Positions 17,951 to 26,963 are shown, numbered from the stretch's first letter. The stretch: DNA of 64,000 nt from Thiobacillus sp. (GCA_019459055.1 JAIBEI010000027.1:1-64000), one strand, 5' to 3'. The notes: generated by a model not told the origin, from the letters alone. A program made the numbers and translations.

Positions 17951-18060
17951 TGAGAGAATGTCAGGCCAAAAAAAGCATTCTAACGCGAGCTGCGGGCAAG
18001 TCGCTGGTCATCGCCAACCCTCCCCCAGGCGAGGAGGGGGCGAAGGCAATGCCCAACCGG

Positions 18061-19059
18061 TTAACGAAGCCGGGCCTTCATTGCAGGGGATACCTGTATC
18101 CGGCCGGCGGAATCCACCGCCAGATAGTGGGTAACGTCCAGGCGGGATGCATTGTCCGGCAGCCGCTCCGGGCCGTCGATAAACAGCGGTTTCGACAGCG
18201 CGTCCGAGCGCGTTCCCGCCTGTGCGCCCGTGGCCAGAACCGTCAGCGACTGCATGCCGGTTGTCGGAAAGCCGGTGCGCGGATCAATCAGATGGCTGTA
18301 GCGGCGCCCGTCTGCCTCGAAATAGCGCTGGTAGTCCCCGGAGGTGCCGACCGCCTCGCCATCGTGCAAATCCAGCGTCGCCAGCGTCCCCGACTGGCGT
18401 GGGTGCTGGATGCCCACGCGCCACGGGCGATCGCCGTGCGCGCCCCGCGCGATCACGTTGCCGCCGATGTTCACCAGCGCGTTCTCGATTCCGTGCGATT
18501 TCAGGATGGCCGCCGCGTCGTCGAGCGCGCGCCCCTTGGCGTAGCCGCCGAGATCGAGCTGCACCGCCGGATTGTCGCTCCAGACGGTATTGTTTTCGAT
18601 ATGCAGGTCAGCCATGCGTGGCCGCCTGCCGACCCACGCCGAGATCGCGGCGGCATCCGGCACCCGTGCCTGCGGCGCGTCGGAGTGGAAGCCCCATAGC
18701 GCAATCAGCCCGCCGATGGCCGGATTGAAGAGATCGTTGGACTGGATCGAGCGCGTTTGCGCATCGCGCAGCATCGCCGCGAGTTCGGGCGTGACCTTGG
18801 TGCGCTCGCCTTGGGCCAGCGCGGCGTTGAGGCGCGACAGTTCGCTCGGCTGCCAGGCGTGCAGCATGCGATGCAGTGCGTCGAAGCGTGCCAGCACCGC
18901 CGCAGCCGCCTGCCTGGCCTGCGGCTCCGGCGCGCCGTAGATGCTGACATCGACCAGGGTGCCGAAGACATAGGCTTGTTGCTGGTGCAAGGGCGGCGGA
19001 CTGCAGGCGGCCAGCGCCCACAGCAGCAGAAGCCACAGGCCGTGTCGCGCCGATCTCAT
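18061..19059 (-). CDS. apbE: FAD:protein FMN transferase ApbE
   Basis: A 332-residue lipoprotein with signal and lipobox LWALAAC near residue 19. The ApbE flavin-transferase features are FGTLVDVSIYG, LDLGGYAKGRALD, ALVNIGGNVIARG, and the metal site in GTSGDYQRYF-x-YSHLIDPRTG. It covalently attaches FMN to Thr/Ser of redox proteins such as RnfG and NqrC subunits. ATG at 19059 overlaps the gshB stop, so the frame extending to 19356 is not used. Confidence 0.93.
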   Translation of the reverse strand: MRSARHGLWLLLLWALAACSPPPLHQQQAYVFGTLVDVSIYGAPEPQARQAAAAVLARFDALHRMLHAWQPSELSRLNAALAQGERTKVTPELAAMLRDAQTRSIQSNDLFNPAIGGLIALWGFHSDAPQARVPDAAAISAWVGRRPRMADLHIENNTVWSDNPAVQLDLGGYAKGRALDDAAAILKSHGIENALVNIGGNVIARGAHGDRPWRVGIQHPRQSGTLATLDLHDGEAVGTSGDYQRYFEADGRRYSHLIDPRTGFPTTGMQSLTVLATGAQAGTRSDALSKPLFIDGPERLPDNASRLDVTHYLAVDSAGRIQVSPAMKARLR

Positions 19060-20009
19060 GCGCGAACCGTGGCTGAACAGGCACGCTCGACTGCGGCGAC
19101 GAATTGCGCCGCTACGTCGTGCCCGGTCTGCGCCGTGATTTCCTGAAAGCCGGTGGGGCTGGTGACGTTGATTTCGGTGAGGCAGTCGCCGATGACGTCG
19201 AGGCCGGCGAGGAAGATGCCGCGATCTCGCGCCCACGGCGCGATGGCCTCGGCGATCTCGCGGTCGCGTGCGCTCAAAGGCTGCGCGCGCGCGGTGCCGC
19301 CGGCGGCGAGGTTGCCGCGCGTCTCGCCGGCCTGTGGAATGCGCGCCAGCGCCCATGGCACGACTTCGCCATCGATCAGCAGGATGCGCTTGTCGCCTTC
19401 GCTGATCGCCGGCAGATAGCGCTGCGCCATGATGGCGCGGCGGCCATGCCGGGTCAGCGTTTCCAGGATGGCGTTGCGGTTTGGGTCGGAAAGCGTCAGG
19501 CGAAAAATGCCGCTGCCGCCCATTTCGGTGAGCGGCTTGACGATGATGTCGCCGTGCGCGGCAAGGAAGCTGCCAATCTCAGTTGCATCGGCCGTAATCA
19601 GGGTGGGCGCGACGAAAGCCGGAAAGTTGAGGATCGCCAGCTTCTCGTTGAAGTCGCGCAAGGCGGCAGGCTGGTTCAGAACCCGCGCGCCGTTGGCTTC
19701 GGCGATGCCCAGAAGCTGGGTGGCGAGCAGGTAGTCGGTGTCCACCGGCGGGTCGCTGCGCATCAGCACGGCGTCAAAATCCTTCAGCGCCCAAACGTCG
19801 GTACGGGTGACGCGCACCCAGTCGTTGTCGGTGCGCACGTCGAGCGCATCGCAGGCGGCCCGGGCGATGCCGTCACGCACCTGCAGCCGGCGCGCCTCGG
19901 CGGCGTACACGGCATGGCCGCGCGCCACCGCCGCGCGCATCATCGCCACCGAGCTGTCCTTGTAGGGCTTGAGGCTCGCCAGCGGATCGACAACGAACAG
20001 CAGCTTCAT
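19056..20009 (-). CDS. gshB: Glutathione synthetase
   Basis: A 317-residue ATP-grasp enzyme that joins glycine to gamma-glutamylcysteine. It starts MKLLFVVDPLASLKPYKDSSVAMM, with RSDPPVDTDY, VKPLTEMGGSGIFRL and the C-terminal GLDVIGDCLTEINVTSPTGFQEI. It overlaps gshA upstream (ATGA at 20006-20009) and apbE downstream (four bases), forming a gshA-gshB-apbE operon. Confidence 0.96.
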   Translation of the reverse strand: MKLLFVVDPLASLKPYKDSSVAMMRAAVARGHAVYAAEARRLQVRDGIARAACDALDVRTDNDWVRVTRTDVWALKDFDAVLMRSDPPVDTDYLLATQLLGIAEANGARVLNQPAALRDFNEKLAILNFPAFVAPTLITADATEIGSFLAAHGDIIVKPLTEMGGSGIFRLTLSDPNRNAILETLTRHGRRAIMAQRYLPAISEGDKRILLIDGEVVPWALARIPQAGETRGNLAAGGTARAQPLSARDREIAEAIAPWARDRGIFLAGLDVIGDCLTEINVTSPTGFQEITAQTGHDVAAQFVAAVERACSATVRA

Positions 20010-21301
20010 GCGGCGGCCGTGTTTTCGATCTCGTGGAGCGTTTCGTCGAGCTCGATCGAGGCGGCCAGCATCGCCAGCCGCGCAATCACACCATAGGCGT
20101 AGAAGCGGTTGGGGCTGGCGTCGGGGTTGGCGCTGCGGTCAGGCATCACGCAGGTGTCGTCGAACGCCAGCGGCACGAAATGCATGCCGGGGCTGTTGAG
20201 GTTTTCGTCCGAACCGCGTCCGGTATGCACGCGGTAGAAGCCGCCGACGACGAAGTGTTCGAGCATATAGACGACCGGCTCGGCCACCGCGCCGTTGATG
20301 CTCTCGAAAGTGTAGACGCCTTCCTGGATCAGCACCTCGCTGACCTCGACCCCCTCCTTGCCGACCGCCATCTTGTTGCGTTGCTTGCGGTTGAGTTCGC
20401 GTACGTCGTCCGGCGACTTCACCGTCATGATGCCCATGCCGTAGGTGCCGGCATCGGCCTTGACGATGACGAAGGGCGGCTGGTCGATGCCGTATTCGGC
20501 GTATTTGACGCGGATCTTTTCCAGCATGTCGCCGACTTTTTCGGCCAGACAGTCTTCGCCCTGGCGCGCCTGAAAGTCGATCTTGCCGCAGTGGTTGAAG
20601 TAGGGATCGATCAGCCAGGGGTCGATGCCGATTAGTTGCGCGAATTCGTCGGCGACATGCTGATACGCGGCAAAGTGGTGCGACTTGCGGCGCGTCGCCC
20701 AGCCGGCGTGCAGCGGCGGCATGATGTTCTGCTCGATCCCCTTGAGGATATCCGGCACCCCGGCCGACAGGTCGTTGTTGAGCAGCACCGCGCAGGGGTC
20801 GAACCCCTCCAGCCCGATGCGGTTCCCCTTGCGCACCAGTGGCTCCAGCGTGAGGCGTCCGCCGGCGGGCAGCTCCAGCGTGGTCGGCTCGGTGATCTCG
20901 GGAATCAGCGTGCCGATGCGCACGATCAGACCGGTCTGGCGCAGGATGTGCGCGAGCACCGCGACGTTCTGCAGATAGAAGGTGTTGCGGGTGTGGCTCT
21001 CGGGGATGAGCAACAAGCGTTGGGCGTAGGGGCAGATTTTCTCCACCGCGCCCATCGCCGCGTGGATCGACAGCGACATGAATGCCGGATTGAGGTTGTT
21101 GAAGCCGCCGGGGAACAGGTTGGTGTCGACCGGCGCCAGTTTGAAGCCCGCATTGCGGATATCCACCGAGGTGTAGAACGGCGCCGACTGCGCCTTCCAC
21201 TGCTGGCGAAACCAGTGCTCGATCATCGGCTGGGCGTCGAGCAGGCGCTTTTCCAGCTCCAGCAGCGGTCCGGTAAGTGCGGTGGTGAGGTAAGGGACCA
21301 T
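20006..21301 (-). CDS. gshA: Glutamate-cysteine ligase, ferrooxidans-type
   Basis: A 431-residue enzyme of the separate GshA family (the Acidithiobacillus/betaproteobacterial type, unrelated in sequence to E. coli GshA). It makes gamma-glutamylcysteine. Characteristic segments are FYTSVDIRNAGFKLAPVDTN, FPGGFNNL, KADAGTYGMGIMTV and the C-terminal DTCVMPDRSANPDASPNRFYAYG. It is followed by gshB with overlap, which supports the call. A GCS2-type ligase at 48798 is a different family. Confidence 0.93.
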   Translation of the reverse strand: MVPYLTTALTGPLLELEKRLLDAQPMIEHWFRQQWKAQSAPFYTSVDIRNAGFKLAPVDTNLFPGGFNNLNPAFMSLSIHAAMGAVEKICPYAQRLLLIPESHTRNTFYLQNVAVLAHILRQTGLIVRIGTLIPEITEPTTLELPAGGRLTLEPLVRKGNRIGLEGFDPCAVLLNNDLSAGVPDILKGIEQNIMPPLHAGWATRRKSHHFAAYQHVADEFAQLIGIDPWLIDPYFNHCGKIDFQARQGEDCLAEKVGDMLEKIRVKYAEYGIDQPPFVIVKADAGTYGMGIMTVKSPDDVRELNRKQRNKMAVGKEGVEVSEVLIQEGVYTFESINGAVAEPVVYMLEHFVVGGFYRVHTGRGSDENLNSPGMHFVPLAFDDTCVMPDRSANPDASPNRFYAYGVIARLAMLAASIELDETLHEIENTAAA

Positions 21302-21347
21302 AGAATAGGCAGATTCGAAGAATGTTTTTTATTTTAGGCCAAGCCGG

Positions 21348-21812
21348 ATGTTTGACATCGTTTTATATCAGCCCGAGATCCCGCCCAACACCGGCAACCT
21401 CATCCGCCTGGCGGCCAATACCGGCTGTCGTCTGCATTTGGTCGAGCCGCTTGGATTCGACCTTTCCGACAAGCAGGTGGCGCGCGCCGGGCTGGATTAC
21501 CATGACATGGCCTGCGTGCGGGTGCATGCCGACTGGGAGGCCGTGCGGGCGGCCTTGCCGGGCCGCCGCTGGTTCGCGCTCACCACCAAGGGCAGCGCGC
21601 GATATGCCGACATCGCGTTTCGGGCCGACGACGTGCTGCTGTTCGGCCCCGAATCGCGCGGCCTGCCGCCGGATGTCCTGACGCAGTTCGACGCGGCGCA
21701 TCGCCTGCGCCTGCCGATGCTGCCCGGTTCGCGCAGCATGAATCTGTCCAACGCCGTCAGCGTGGTGGTGTTCGAGGCCTGGCGGAAAAACGGTTTTGCG
21801 GGGGGCGTGTGA
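21348..21812 (+). CDS. trmL: tRNA (cytidine(34)-2'-O)-methyltransferase
   Basis: A 154-residue SPOUT (trefoil-knot) methyltransferase that methylates the wobble base of tRNA-Leu. It begins MFDIVLYQPEIPPNTGNLIRLAANTG and ends with the knot motifs LLFGPESRGLP and LPMLPGSRSMNLSNAVSVVVFEAWR. It is divergent from gshA with only 46 bases between, and the next gene begins immediately after its stop. Confidence 0.95.
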   Translation: MFDIVLYQPEIPPNTGNLIRLAANTGCRLHLVEPLGFDLSDKQVARAGLDYHDMACVRVHADWEAVRAALPGRRWFALTTKGSARYADIAFRADDVLLFGPESRGLPPDVLTQFDAAHRLRLPMLPGSRSMNLSNAVSVVVFEAWRKNGFAGGV

Positions 21813-22295
21813 ATGAGCGGACTCGAATGGCTGGAAGCAGCCAGCTACATCGTCACCATCGTCGGACTGCCGCTCGCCATCGGCGTCTATATCCATGATC
21901 GCCGGCGCGAGCGGCAGAGCGACGAGGAGGAAATCTTCCTGCGGCTGGCCGATGAATACGCCGACTTCATGCGGCTGGTGATCGACAACGCCGACCTGCA
22001 TCTGCTGTCGCCGGCGGCGAAAGGCGAGCTCGGCGAAGACCAGCTGGAACGCAAGCACGCGCTGTTCGCCATTCTGGTCAGCCTGTTCGAGCGCGCCTAC
22101 GTGCTGGTGTATGAAGAGAATATGAGCCGGCAGCAGGCACGGCTGTGGCAGTCGTGGGAGGACTACATGACCGAATGGTGCCAGCGCGAAGATTTCCGCA
22201 ATGCGCTGCCGCCCCTGCTGGTGGGCGAGGATCCGGGGTTTGTCGCGATGATTGGGCGGATTGCCGGGACGGCTGCCGGCACTCCGGAGCCTTGA
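21813..22295 (+). CDS. Hypothetical membrane-anchored protein
   Basis: A 160-residue protein with one N-terminal membrane helix (about residues 10-28), a basic stop-transfer cluster HDRRRERQ and then an all-helical cytosolic region rich in acidic residues and aromatic pairs (WQSWEDYMTEWCQRE). It starts directly after the trmL stop codon, so it is translated from the same message. I do not recognise a named family. The ending is convergent with the DsbA-like gene. Confidence 0.65.
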   Translation: MSGLEWLEAASYIVTIVGLPLAIGVYIHDRRRERQSDEEEIFLRLADEYADFMRLVIDNADLHLLSPAAKGELGEDQLERKHALFAILVSLFERAYVLVYEENMSRQQARLWQSWEDYMTEWCQREDFRNALPPLLVGEDPGFVAMIGRIAGTAAGTPEP

Positions 22296-22302
22296 ATCCC
22301 TG

Positions 22303-22953
22303 CTAGCGGTATTCGCTTGCCAGCGCCTCGTCCACCAGCTTTTTCAGGGGCTCGTAGCCGAAGCTCGGCAGCGGCTTGCCGTTGACAAAAAACTCCGGTG
22401 TCTGGGTGATTTTCAGGGCATTCACGTCTTCCAGGTCCTGCGCGATCAAGCGGGCAATTTCCGGCGCATCCATGTCGCTCCGCAGCTGCGCCAGATCCAG
22501 GCCGAGTCCTTCGACATGCCGCCAGACCCGTTCCGGTTGCACGGCGTGATTCATCACCCAGTCGTCCTGCGCAGCCAGCAGGGATTCCAGGGTTTCCCAG
22601 TACTTGCCCTGTTTTCCGGCCGCCTCGACCAGTGCCACCACATAGTCGGCGTTCTGGTGGAACGGGGCGTAGCGCAGCACCAGGCGAATCCGGTCCGGGT
22701 GGGCGGCCAGCATCTCCTTGACCAAGGGATAGAAGTGCCGGCAGGTCCCGCACGCCGGGTCGATGAACTCGACAATCTCCACGCGGGCGTCGGCGTGCCC
22801 GAGCACGCGTGAGTGTTCGCGTACCAGTGCGGACTTGTTTTCATCGGCGAGCTGACCGGCCTGTTCGGTTTTTTGCGTGCCGTAGAAAATGGCGCCTCCG
22901 ACAAAAGCCAGCAGTAGGATCACGGCGGCAGTGATAAACAGCGTTTTTTTCAT
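22303..22953 (-). CDS. DsbA-like periplasmic thiol:disulfide oxidoreductase
   Basis: A 216-residue protein with an N-terminal membrane anchor (residues 5-24) and a thioredoxin-like fold with the CGTC active site at residues 68-71 in FIDPACGTCRHFYP. The cis-proline lies in TQTPEFFVNGKPLP. It resembles the BdbD/DsbG-like thioredoxin_4 group. Its ATG overlaps the stop of the upstream dsbB-like gene, so the two form an oxidase pair: DsbB reoxidises this protein through quinone. Confidence 0.88.
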   Translation of the reverse strand: MKKTLFITAAVILLLAFVGGAIFYGTQKTEQAGQLADENKSALVREHSRVLGHADARVEIVEFIDPACGTCRHFYPLVKEMLAAHPDRIRLVLRYAPFHQNADYVVALVEAAGKQGKYWETLESLLAAQDDWVMNHAVQPERVWRHVEGLGLDLAQLRSDMDAPEIARLIAQDLEDVNALKITQTPEFFVNGKPLPSFGYEPLKKLVDEALASEYR

Positions 22954-23387
22954 TTAGATGCCTTGAAGTGGGTCATAAGCAGCAGCGCGATGATGGCGGA
23001 AAACGCCAGGACGGACAGCAGCGGAAGGGTGAGGAAGCCGAACCAGCTGATCTGTTCCACCGAGCACGGCACCCCCTGGCTGCATGGCGTGGCGCTCTCC
23101 GGCACCAGACCGCTGGCCACAGCCCAATGAAAAACCGCCAGCAGCCAGCCGGCCAGCGCCAGCGGCAGCGCGTAGCGCACGACGCCGCGGTCGAACGGAA
23201 ACAGTCCCGCCGCCAGAATCAGGACCAGCGGAAACATGCCGATCCGCTGGTACCAGCACAGGACGCAGGGCGTATAGCCCATGACCTCGCCGAGAAACAG
23301 GGCGCCCAGCGTCGACACGGTGGCGACCATCCAGGCGATGAAAACGAGCAACCAGCCGCGATCTTGTATAGCCTGAAAATCATTCAT
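22950..23387 (-). CDS. dsbB: Disulfide bond formation protein B (DsbB/BdbC-like)
   Basis: A 145-residue membrane protein with four helices. The quinone-side CxxC is in YTPCVLCWYQRIGM, and the second periplasmic pair in the loop CSQGVPC. It transfers electrons from the DsbA-like partner to quinone. The spacing CVLC and short loop are closer to BdbC/DsbI than to E. coli DsbB. Confidence 0.88.
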   Translation of the reverse strand: MNDFQAIQDRGWLLVFIAWMVATVSTLGALFLGEVMGYTPCVLCWYQRIGMFPLVLILAAGLFPFDRGVVRYALPLALAGWLLAVFHWAVASGLVPESATPCSQGVPCSVEQISWFGFLTLPLLSVLAFSAIIALLLMTHFKASK

Positions 23388-23530
23388 CGGCGTAATGATA
23401 GGGTGGTTCGCGTCATGGCGTTACGGGGCCGCCGTTTATTTTTAGGCCTCGCCGGGTTGCATGCGACCGTGGCGGCGCCTGGACGCTTTTTTCATTGTAA
23501 TTGGCCGCTTCATGTTGTGCTACGTTGAAA

Positions 23531-23559
23531 GCGGGCTTTGCTGGATGGCTAGAGCCCGC
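23531..23559 (+). promoter_or_regulatory. Leader hairpin before the PA2779-like gene
   Basis: GCGGGCT and AGCCCGC form a seven-base-pair stem with a 15-base loop, 35 bases before the ATG at 23594. A strong ribosome site (GAGGAGGT) follows it. It lies in the 206-base gap between the divergent dsbB and PA2779-like genes. I found no convincing promoter pair. Confidence 0.35.
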
Positions 23560-23593
23560 ATGATCGACCAACCCTATTTTTCGAGGAGGTTCT

Positions 23594-23989
23594 ATGCGTT
23601 TCCATCATTTATTCAAGAAAATCGGTTCCTTGTTGCTGGCCGCCGCACTGCTGGGCGCGCAGATTGCCCCGGTTCAGGCCGCGATGGTCGGCACTGCCCA
23701 AGCGCTCGCCGCCGAACAAGGCCGGCTGGATCGCGACGAGCTGGTATCCCTGCTGCAGCGGGAGGATTTGCAGCGCCAGCTGTCTGCCTTGGGTGTCGAT
23801 GTTGAACATGCCAAAGAGCGGGTGGCGGCGCTGACCGATGCCGAAGTGGCCCGGATCAACGAGCGGGTCGCTGAATTGCCGGCCGGCGGGAGTGCCCTGG
23901 GAATTGTCCTGTTCATCTTCATCGTCTTCATCATCACCGACGCCCTGGGGGTGACGGACATCTTCCCGTTCGTGCATCCCATCAAGTGA
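23594..23989 (+). CDS. PA2779-family protein
   Basis: A 131-residue protein with an N-terminal signal peptide (cleavage near PVQA-AMV, residue 29), an exported helical region (RDELVSLLQREDLQRQLSALGVD) and a C-terminal membrane helix (LGIVLFIFIVFIITDALGV) ending FPFVHPIK. This is the layout of the PA2779 family, which is nearly always next to a PA2778-type C39 protease-like lipoprotein, as here. The function is unknown. A very good ribosome site, GAGGAGGT, precedes the start. Confidence 0.85.
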   Translation: MRFHHLFKKIGSLLLAAALLGAQIAPVQAAMVGTAQALAAEQGRLDRDELVSLLQREDLQRQLSALGVDVEHAKERVAALTDAEVARINERVAELPAGGSALGIVLFIFIVFIITDALGVTDIFPFVHPIK

Positions 23990-23999
23990 GTCCATTTCG

Positions 24000-24986
24000 A
24001 TGAGAGGTCTCCTACACGCCCGCCTCTTGGCGGGCGTTTGGCTTTGCGCGACCCTGCTTGCAGGCTGTGCCCATCGCACGACGCTCATGGAAGCGGGTAT
24101 TGCCGGACTCCCGGCCAGGGCGGAACTGGCCGACACCCCGTTCTTCCCGCAGACTCGCTATCAGTGCGGGCCGGCGGCGCTCGCCACCGTGCTCAATGCA
24201 CGCGGCGTGACGATCGCTCCCGATGAACTCGTTCCCCAGGTCTACCTGCCCGGCCGCGAGGGCAGCCTGCAGGCCGAGATCATTGCGGCCGTGCGCCGGC
24301 AGGGACTGCTGGCAGTGGCGGTCGAGCCCGAGCTGGATGCCATGTTGGCGGAAATCGCAGCGGGGCATCCGGTGCTGGTCCTGCAGAATCTGGGACTGAA
24401 CTGGCTGCCGCGCTGGCATTATGCGGTGGCGGTCGGCTACGACCTGGAGCGGCAGGAGATTGTCCTGCGCTCCGGAACCGAGCCCCGGCGCATTACACCC
24501 TTCGGCGTGTTTCTGAACACCTGGAACCGGTCCGCGCGATGGGGCATCGTCGTGCTCGCCCCCGGTGCGTTCCCGGCGCAGGCCGAACCCTTCTCCTACC
24601 TGGAAGCGGCAAGCGCCCTGGAAGGTCTGGGTAAATGGAATGAAGCCGGGGCGGCCTATCGGGCATCGGCCGCAAGATGGCCGGACAATCCGCTTGCATG
24701 GCTGGGCCTGGGCAATGCCGAGTACGCGCTGGGCCGGGCCGAGACGGCCGAAGCGGCATTCCGCCACGCGCTCCACCGCCAGGCGGGTGCAGCGGTCGTC
24801 TGGAACAATCTGGCCTACGCCCTGGCTGCCCGCCAGTGCGTACACCAAGCCCGGGAAGCAGCGCGTTGCGCCACGCGTATCGGGCCTGAAAACACCGAAT
24901 TCGCGCATACCCTGAAGGAGATGGAAAGCCTGCCCGGGCCAGGCGCTGGAACCTGCCTGCCCCTGCCGGCCTGCCCGGCGCACTGA
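24000..24986 (+). CDS. PA2778-family C39-like cysteine peptidase lipoprotein with TPR repeats
   Basis: A 328-residue lipoprotein with lipobox LLAGC (Cys23). A C39/papain-like domain follows, with catalytic Cys in TRYQCGPAALATVLNARG and His in RWHYAVAVGYD. The last 130 residues hold TPR-like helices (ALGRAETAEAAFRHALHRQ). It probably cleaves or holds an exported substrate, and the partner gene just upstream (11 bases) is the obvious candidate. The substrate is not known. Confidence 0.85.
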   Translation: MRGLLHARLLAGVWLCATLLAGCAHRTTLMEAGIAGLPARAELADTPFFPQTRYQCGPAALATVLNARGVTIAPDELVPQVYLPGREGSLQAEIIAAVRRQGLLAVAVEPELDAMLAEIAAGHPVLVLQNLGLNWLPRWHYAVAVGYDLERQEIVLRSGTEPRRITPFGVFLNTWNRSARWGIVVLAPGAFPAQAEPFSYLEAASALEGLGKWNEAGAAYRASAARWPDNPLAWLGLGNAEYALGRAETAEAAFRHALHRQAGAAVVWNNLAYALAARQCVHQAREAARCATRIGPENTEFAHTLKEMESLPGPGAGTCLPLPACPAH

Positions 24987-25008
24987 ACGGCAAAACCCCG
25001 CGCCTGCC

Positions 25009-26004
25009 TCAGAACTCGGTCTTGATATCCCGGTTCAGCAGGTCGTCGACCGCCTCGGCGGCGGGCAGACCTTCGAACAGCATCTGGCAGACTTTGCGGG
25101 TGATCGGCATGTCGACGCCCAGGTCGCTGGCAAGTGCGGCGACTTCGGGTGCGGTGGAGACGCCTTCGGCGACGTGGCCGAGTTCGGCAAGAATGGTGTC
25201 GAGGGTCTGGCCGCGCGCCAGCCGCAGACCGACCTGGCGGTTGCGCGAGAGGTCGCCGGTGGTGGTGAGGATGAGGTCGCCGAGGCCGGACAGTCCCATG
25301 AAAGTTTCGAAGCGGCCGCCGAGTTCGACGCCGAGACGGGTCATTTCGGCCAGCCCCCGGGTGATGAGCGCGGCGCGGGCGTTGTGGCCGAGCTTGAGGC
25401 CGTCGCAGATGCCGGCGGCAATGGCCATGACGTTCTTCAGCGCGCCGCCCAGCTCGACCCCGATGACGTCGTCGTGCGCGTAGATGCGCAGGCGCTGGGC
25501 GGACAGCGCCTCGGCGAGGTGCTGCGCCAGTTCGCTGTCGTGCGAAGCGAGGGTGAGCGCGGTGGGATAGCCCTGTGCCACTTCCTGGGCAAAGCTGGGG
25601 CCGGACAGCGCAGCTGTCTGGGTGTGTGCGGGCAGCAGTTCGGCAATGATCTGATGCGGCAGTTTGCGGCTGCCATGTTCGAAGCCTTTGCATACCCAGA
25701 CCAACGGCGGCAGTCGGGGGCGGGCGGCAAGCGCGGCCAGGGTGGCGCGCAGGCCGCTCGTGGGAACGGCGATGACGATCAGGTCGGCCGCATCGACAAC
25801 GGCGTTGAAGTCCGGTTTGAACTGCAGGGTATCGGGTAGTGGGCAGCCGGGCAGGTAGCGGGTGTTGACACGGCTCGCGCGCATGGCATCGAGCTCGGCC
25901 GTGTTGCGCCCCCACAGGATGACCTCATGGTGGGGCGCCCAGCTGGCTGCCAGTGCGGTGCCCCAGGCGCCGGCGCCCAGTACCGATAGTCTCATCGTCC
26001 CCAT
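25009..26004 (-). CDS. gpsA: Glycerol-3-phosphate dehydrogenase [NAD(P)+]
   Basis: A 331-residue cytosolic enzyme that makes sn-glycerol-3-phosphate for phospholipids. It shows the dinucleotide motif LGAGAWGTALA, VWVCKGFE, the catalytic-lysine segment ELGGALKNVMAIAAGICDGLKLGHNARAALITRGLAEMTRLG, and the C-terminal MPITRKVCQMLFEG. It overlaps the end of the SH3-domain gene upstream by 13 bases. Confidence 0.96.
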   Translation of the reverse strand: MGTMRLSVLGAGAWGTALAASWAPHHEVILWGRNTAELDAMRASRVNTRYLPGCPLPDTLQFKPDFNAVVDAADLIVIAVPTSGLRATLAALAARPRLPPLVWVCKGFEHGSRKLPHQIIAELLPAHTQTAALSGPSFAQEVAQGYPTALTLASHDSELAQHLAEALSAQRLRIYAHDDVIGVELGGALKNVMAIAAGICDGLKLGHNARAALITRGLAEMTRLGVELGGRFETFMGLSGLGDLILTTTGDLSRNRQVGLRLARGQTLDTILAELGHVAEGVSTAPEVAALASDLGVDMPITRKVCQMLFEGLPAAEAVDDLLNRDIKTEF

Positions 26005-26450
26005 ACGTCGCTTGCAGGCAGCCAGCCGGACAGGCCGTCGGCATGCCTCACCGGCACCCAGCCGTAGGGATCGGCTGCGCCGGCAACCTCGAGCAGAAGG
26101 CCGCGTTCGGCACGGAACACGACCTCGGCGTCGGCGCGCGGCCGTTGCCGGACGACGCTGGCGTCGGCCTTGACCAGGACGGTTTTTGCGCCGCCGAGGG
26201 CGGATTTCTCGATCCAGGCCAGGCGGCCGTCCGGGTCGCGCACCTTGACCCAGGCATCGGTGTCGACGACGACTTCAAGCGGCAGGCCGCTGCCCGCGAT
26301 GGCGACCTTGCCGGCGGCGGTCGAGGGCGCGTCGTACAACAGGGCGGCGCGACCGGTGCTGCGGTATTCCAGCGCCCAGGCGGGGTGCGCCAGCGTGAGC
26401 AGCAGGCCGGCCGCGAGACACAGACTGATCGGGCGCAGGCGCTTTTTCAA
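25992..26450 (-). CDS. Exported bacterial SH3-domain protein
   Basis: A 152-residue protein with a signal peptide (MKKRLRPISLCLAAGLLLTLAHPAWA) and two SH3-like repeats: ALLYDAPSTAAGKVAIAGSG…WVKVRDPDGRLAWIEKSAL and ASVVRQRPRADAEVVFRAERG…WVPVRHADGLSGWLPASDVWG. Such domains bind peptidoglycan or other periplasmic ligands. The start is TTG at 26450, preceded by AGAAGG. The frame continues upstream, but the signal peptide fixes this start. It overlaps gpsA by 13 bases. Confidence 0.82.
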   Translation of the reverse strand: MKKRLRPISLCLAAGLLLTLAHPAWALEYRSTGRAALLYDAPSTAAGKVAIAGSGLPLEVVVDTDAWVKVRDPDGRLAWIEKSALGGAKTVLVKADASVVRQRPRADAEVVFRAERGLLLEVAGAADPYGWVPVRHADGLSGWLPASDVWGR

Positions 26451-26464
26451 TGAAGCCTTCTGCC

Positions 26465-26923
26465 TCAATGCGTCTGCTCGGGTGCGGCCTGCCCCTGCTG
26501 CGCCTGCTGTTGCTGCAGAAATAGCGCTTCGAAGTTGACCGGGTTCAGCAACAGCGGCGGGAAGCCGGCGCGGATTACCACGTCGGACACCGCCTCGCGC
26601 AGATATGGGAAGACGATGTTGGGGCAGCCGATGCCGAGTACCATCGGAATCTGGTCCTGCGGCACGTTCTGGATGCGGAAGACGCCGCTCTGGGTGCATT
26701 CGACCAGGAACATGGTCTTGTCGCCGACCTTGGCGGTGACGGTGACGGTGATGCCGGTGTAGTACATGTCCTCGCCCATCGCGCGGCTTTCGGTCGACAT
26801 GTTGACATCGATCTGCGGCGCCTGGCGTTCCAGGTAAATGTCGGGGGCGTTGGGCACTTCCAGCGACAGGTCCTTGACGAAGAGTTTTTCGATATTGAAT
26901 ACGGGTTGTTGCGCGTCGGTCAT
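26465..26923 (-). CDS. secB: Protein-export chaperone SecB
   Basis: A 152-residue tetrameric chaperone that holds preproteins unfolded and delivers them to SecA. It shows FNIEKLFVKDLSLEVPNAP, TVTAKVGDKTMFLVECTQSGVFRI, and GIGCPNIVFPYLREAVSDVVIRAGFPPLLLNPVNFEALF. The tail is Gln-rich. It lies between trxC and gpsA, the same neighbourhood as in many gamma- and betaproteobacteria (grxC-secB-gpsA). Confidence 0.96.
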   Translation of the reverse strand: MTDAQQPVFNIEKLFVKDLSLEVPNAPDIYLERQAPQIDVNMSTESRAMGEDMYYTGITVTVTAKVGDKTMFLVECTQSGVFRIQNVPQDQIPMVLGIGCPNIVFPYLREAVSDVVIRAGFPPLLLNPVNFEALFLQQQQAQQGQAAPEQTH

Positions 26924-26937
26924 GATGGCTCCCTGAA

Positions 26938-26963
26938 CAAGAAAACCGGAGCTTGCGCTCCGG
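26938..26963 (-). terminator. Intrinsic terminator after trxC
   Basis: A perfect seven-base-pair stem CCGGAGC/GCTCCGG with loop TTGC at 26946-26963 is followed, reading the minus strand, by TTTTCTTG. It lies just after the trxC stop and before the secB start, so secB probably has its own promoter. Confidence 0.75.
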
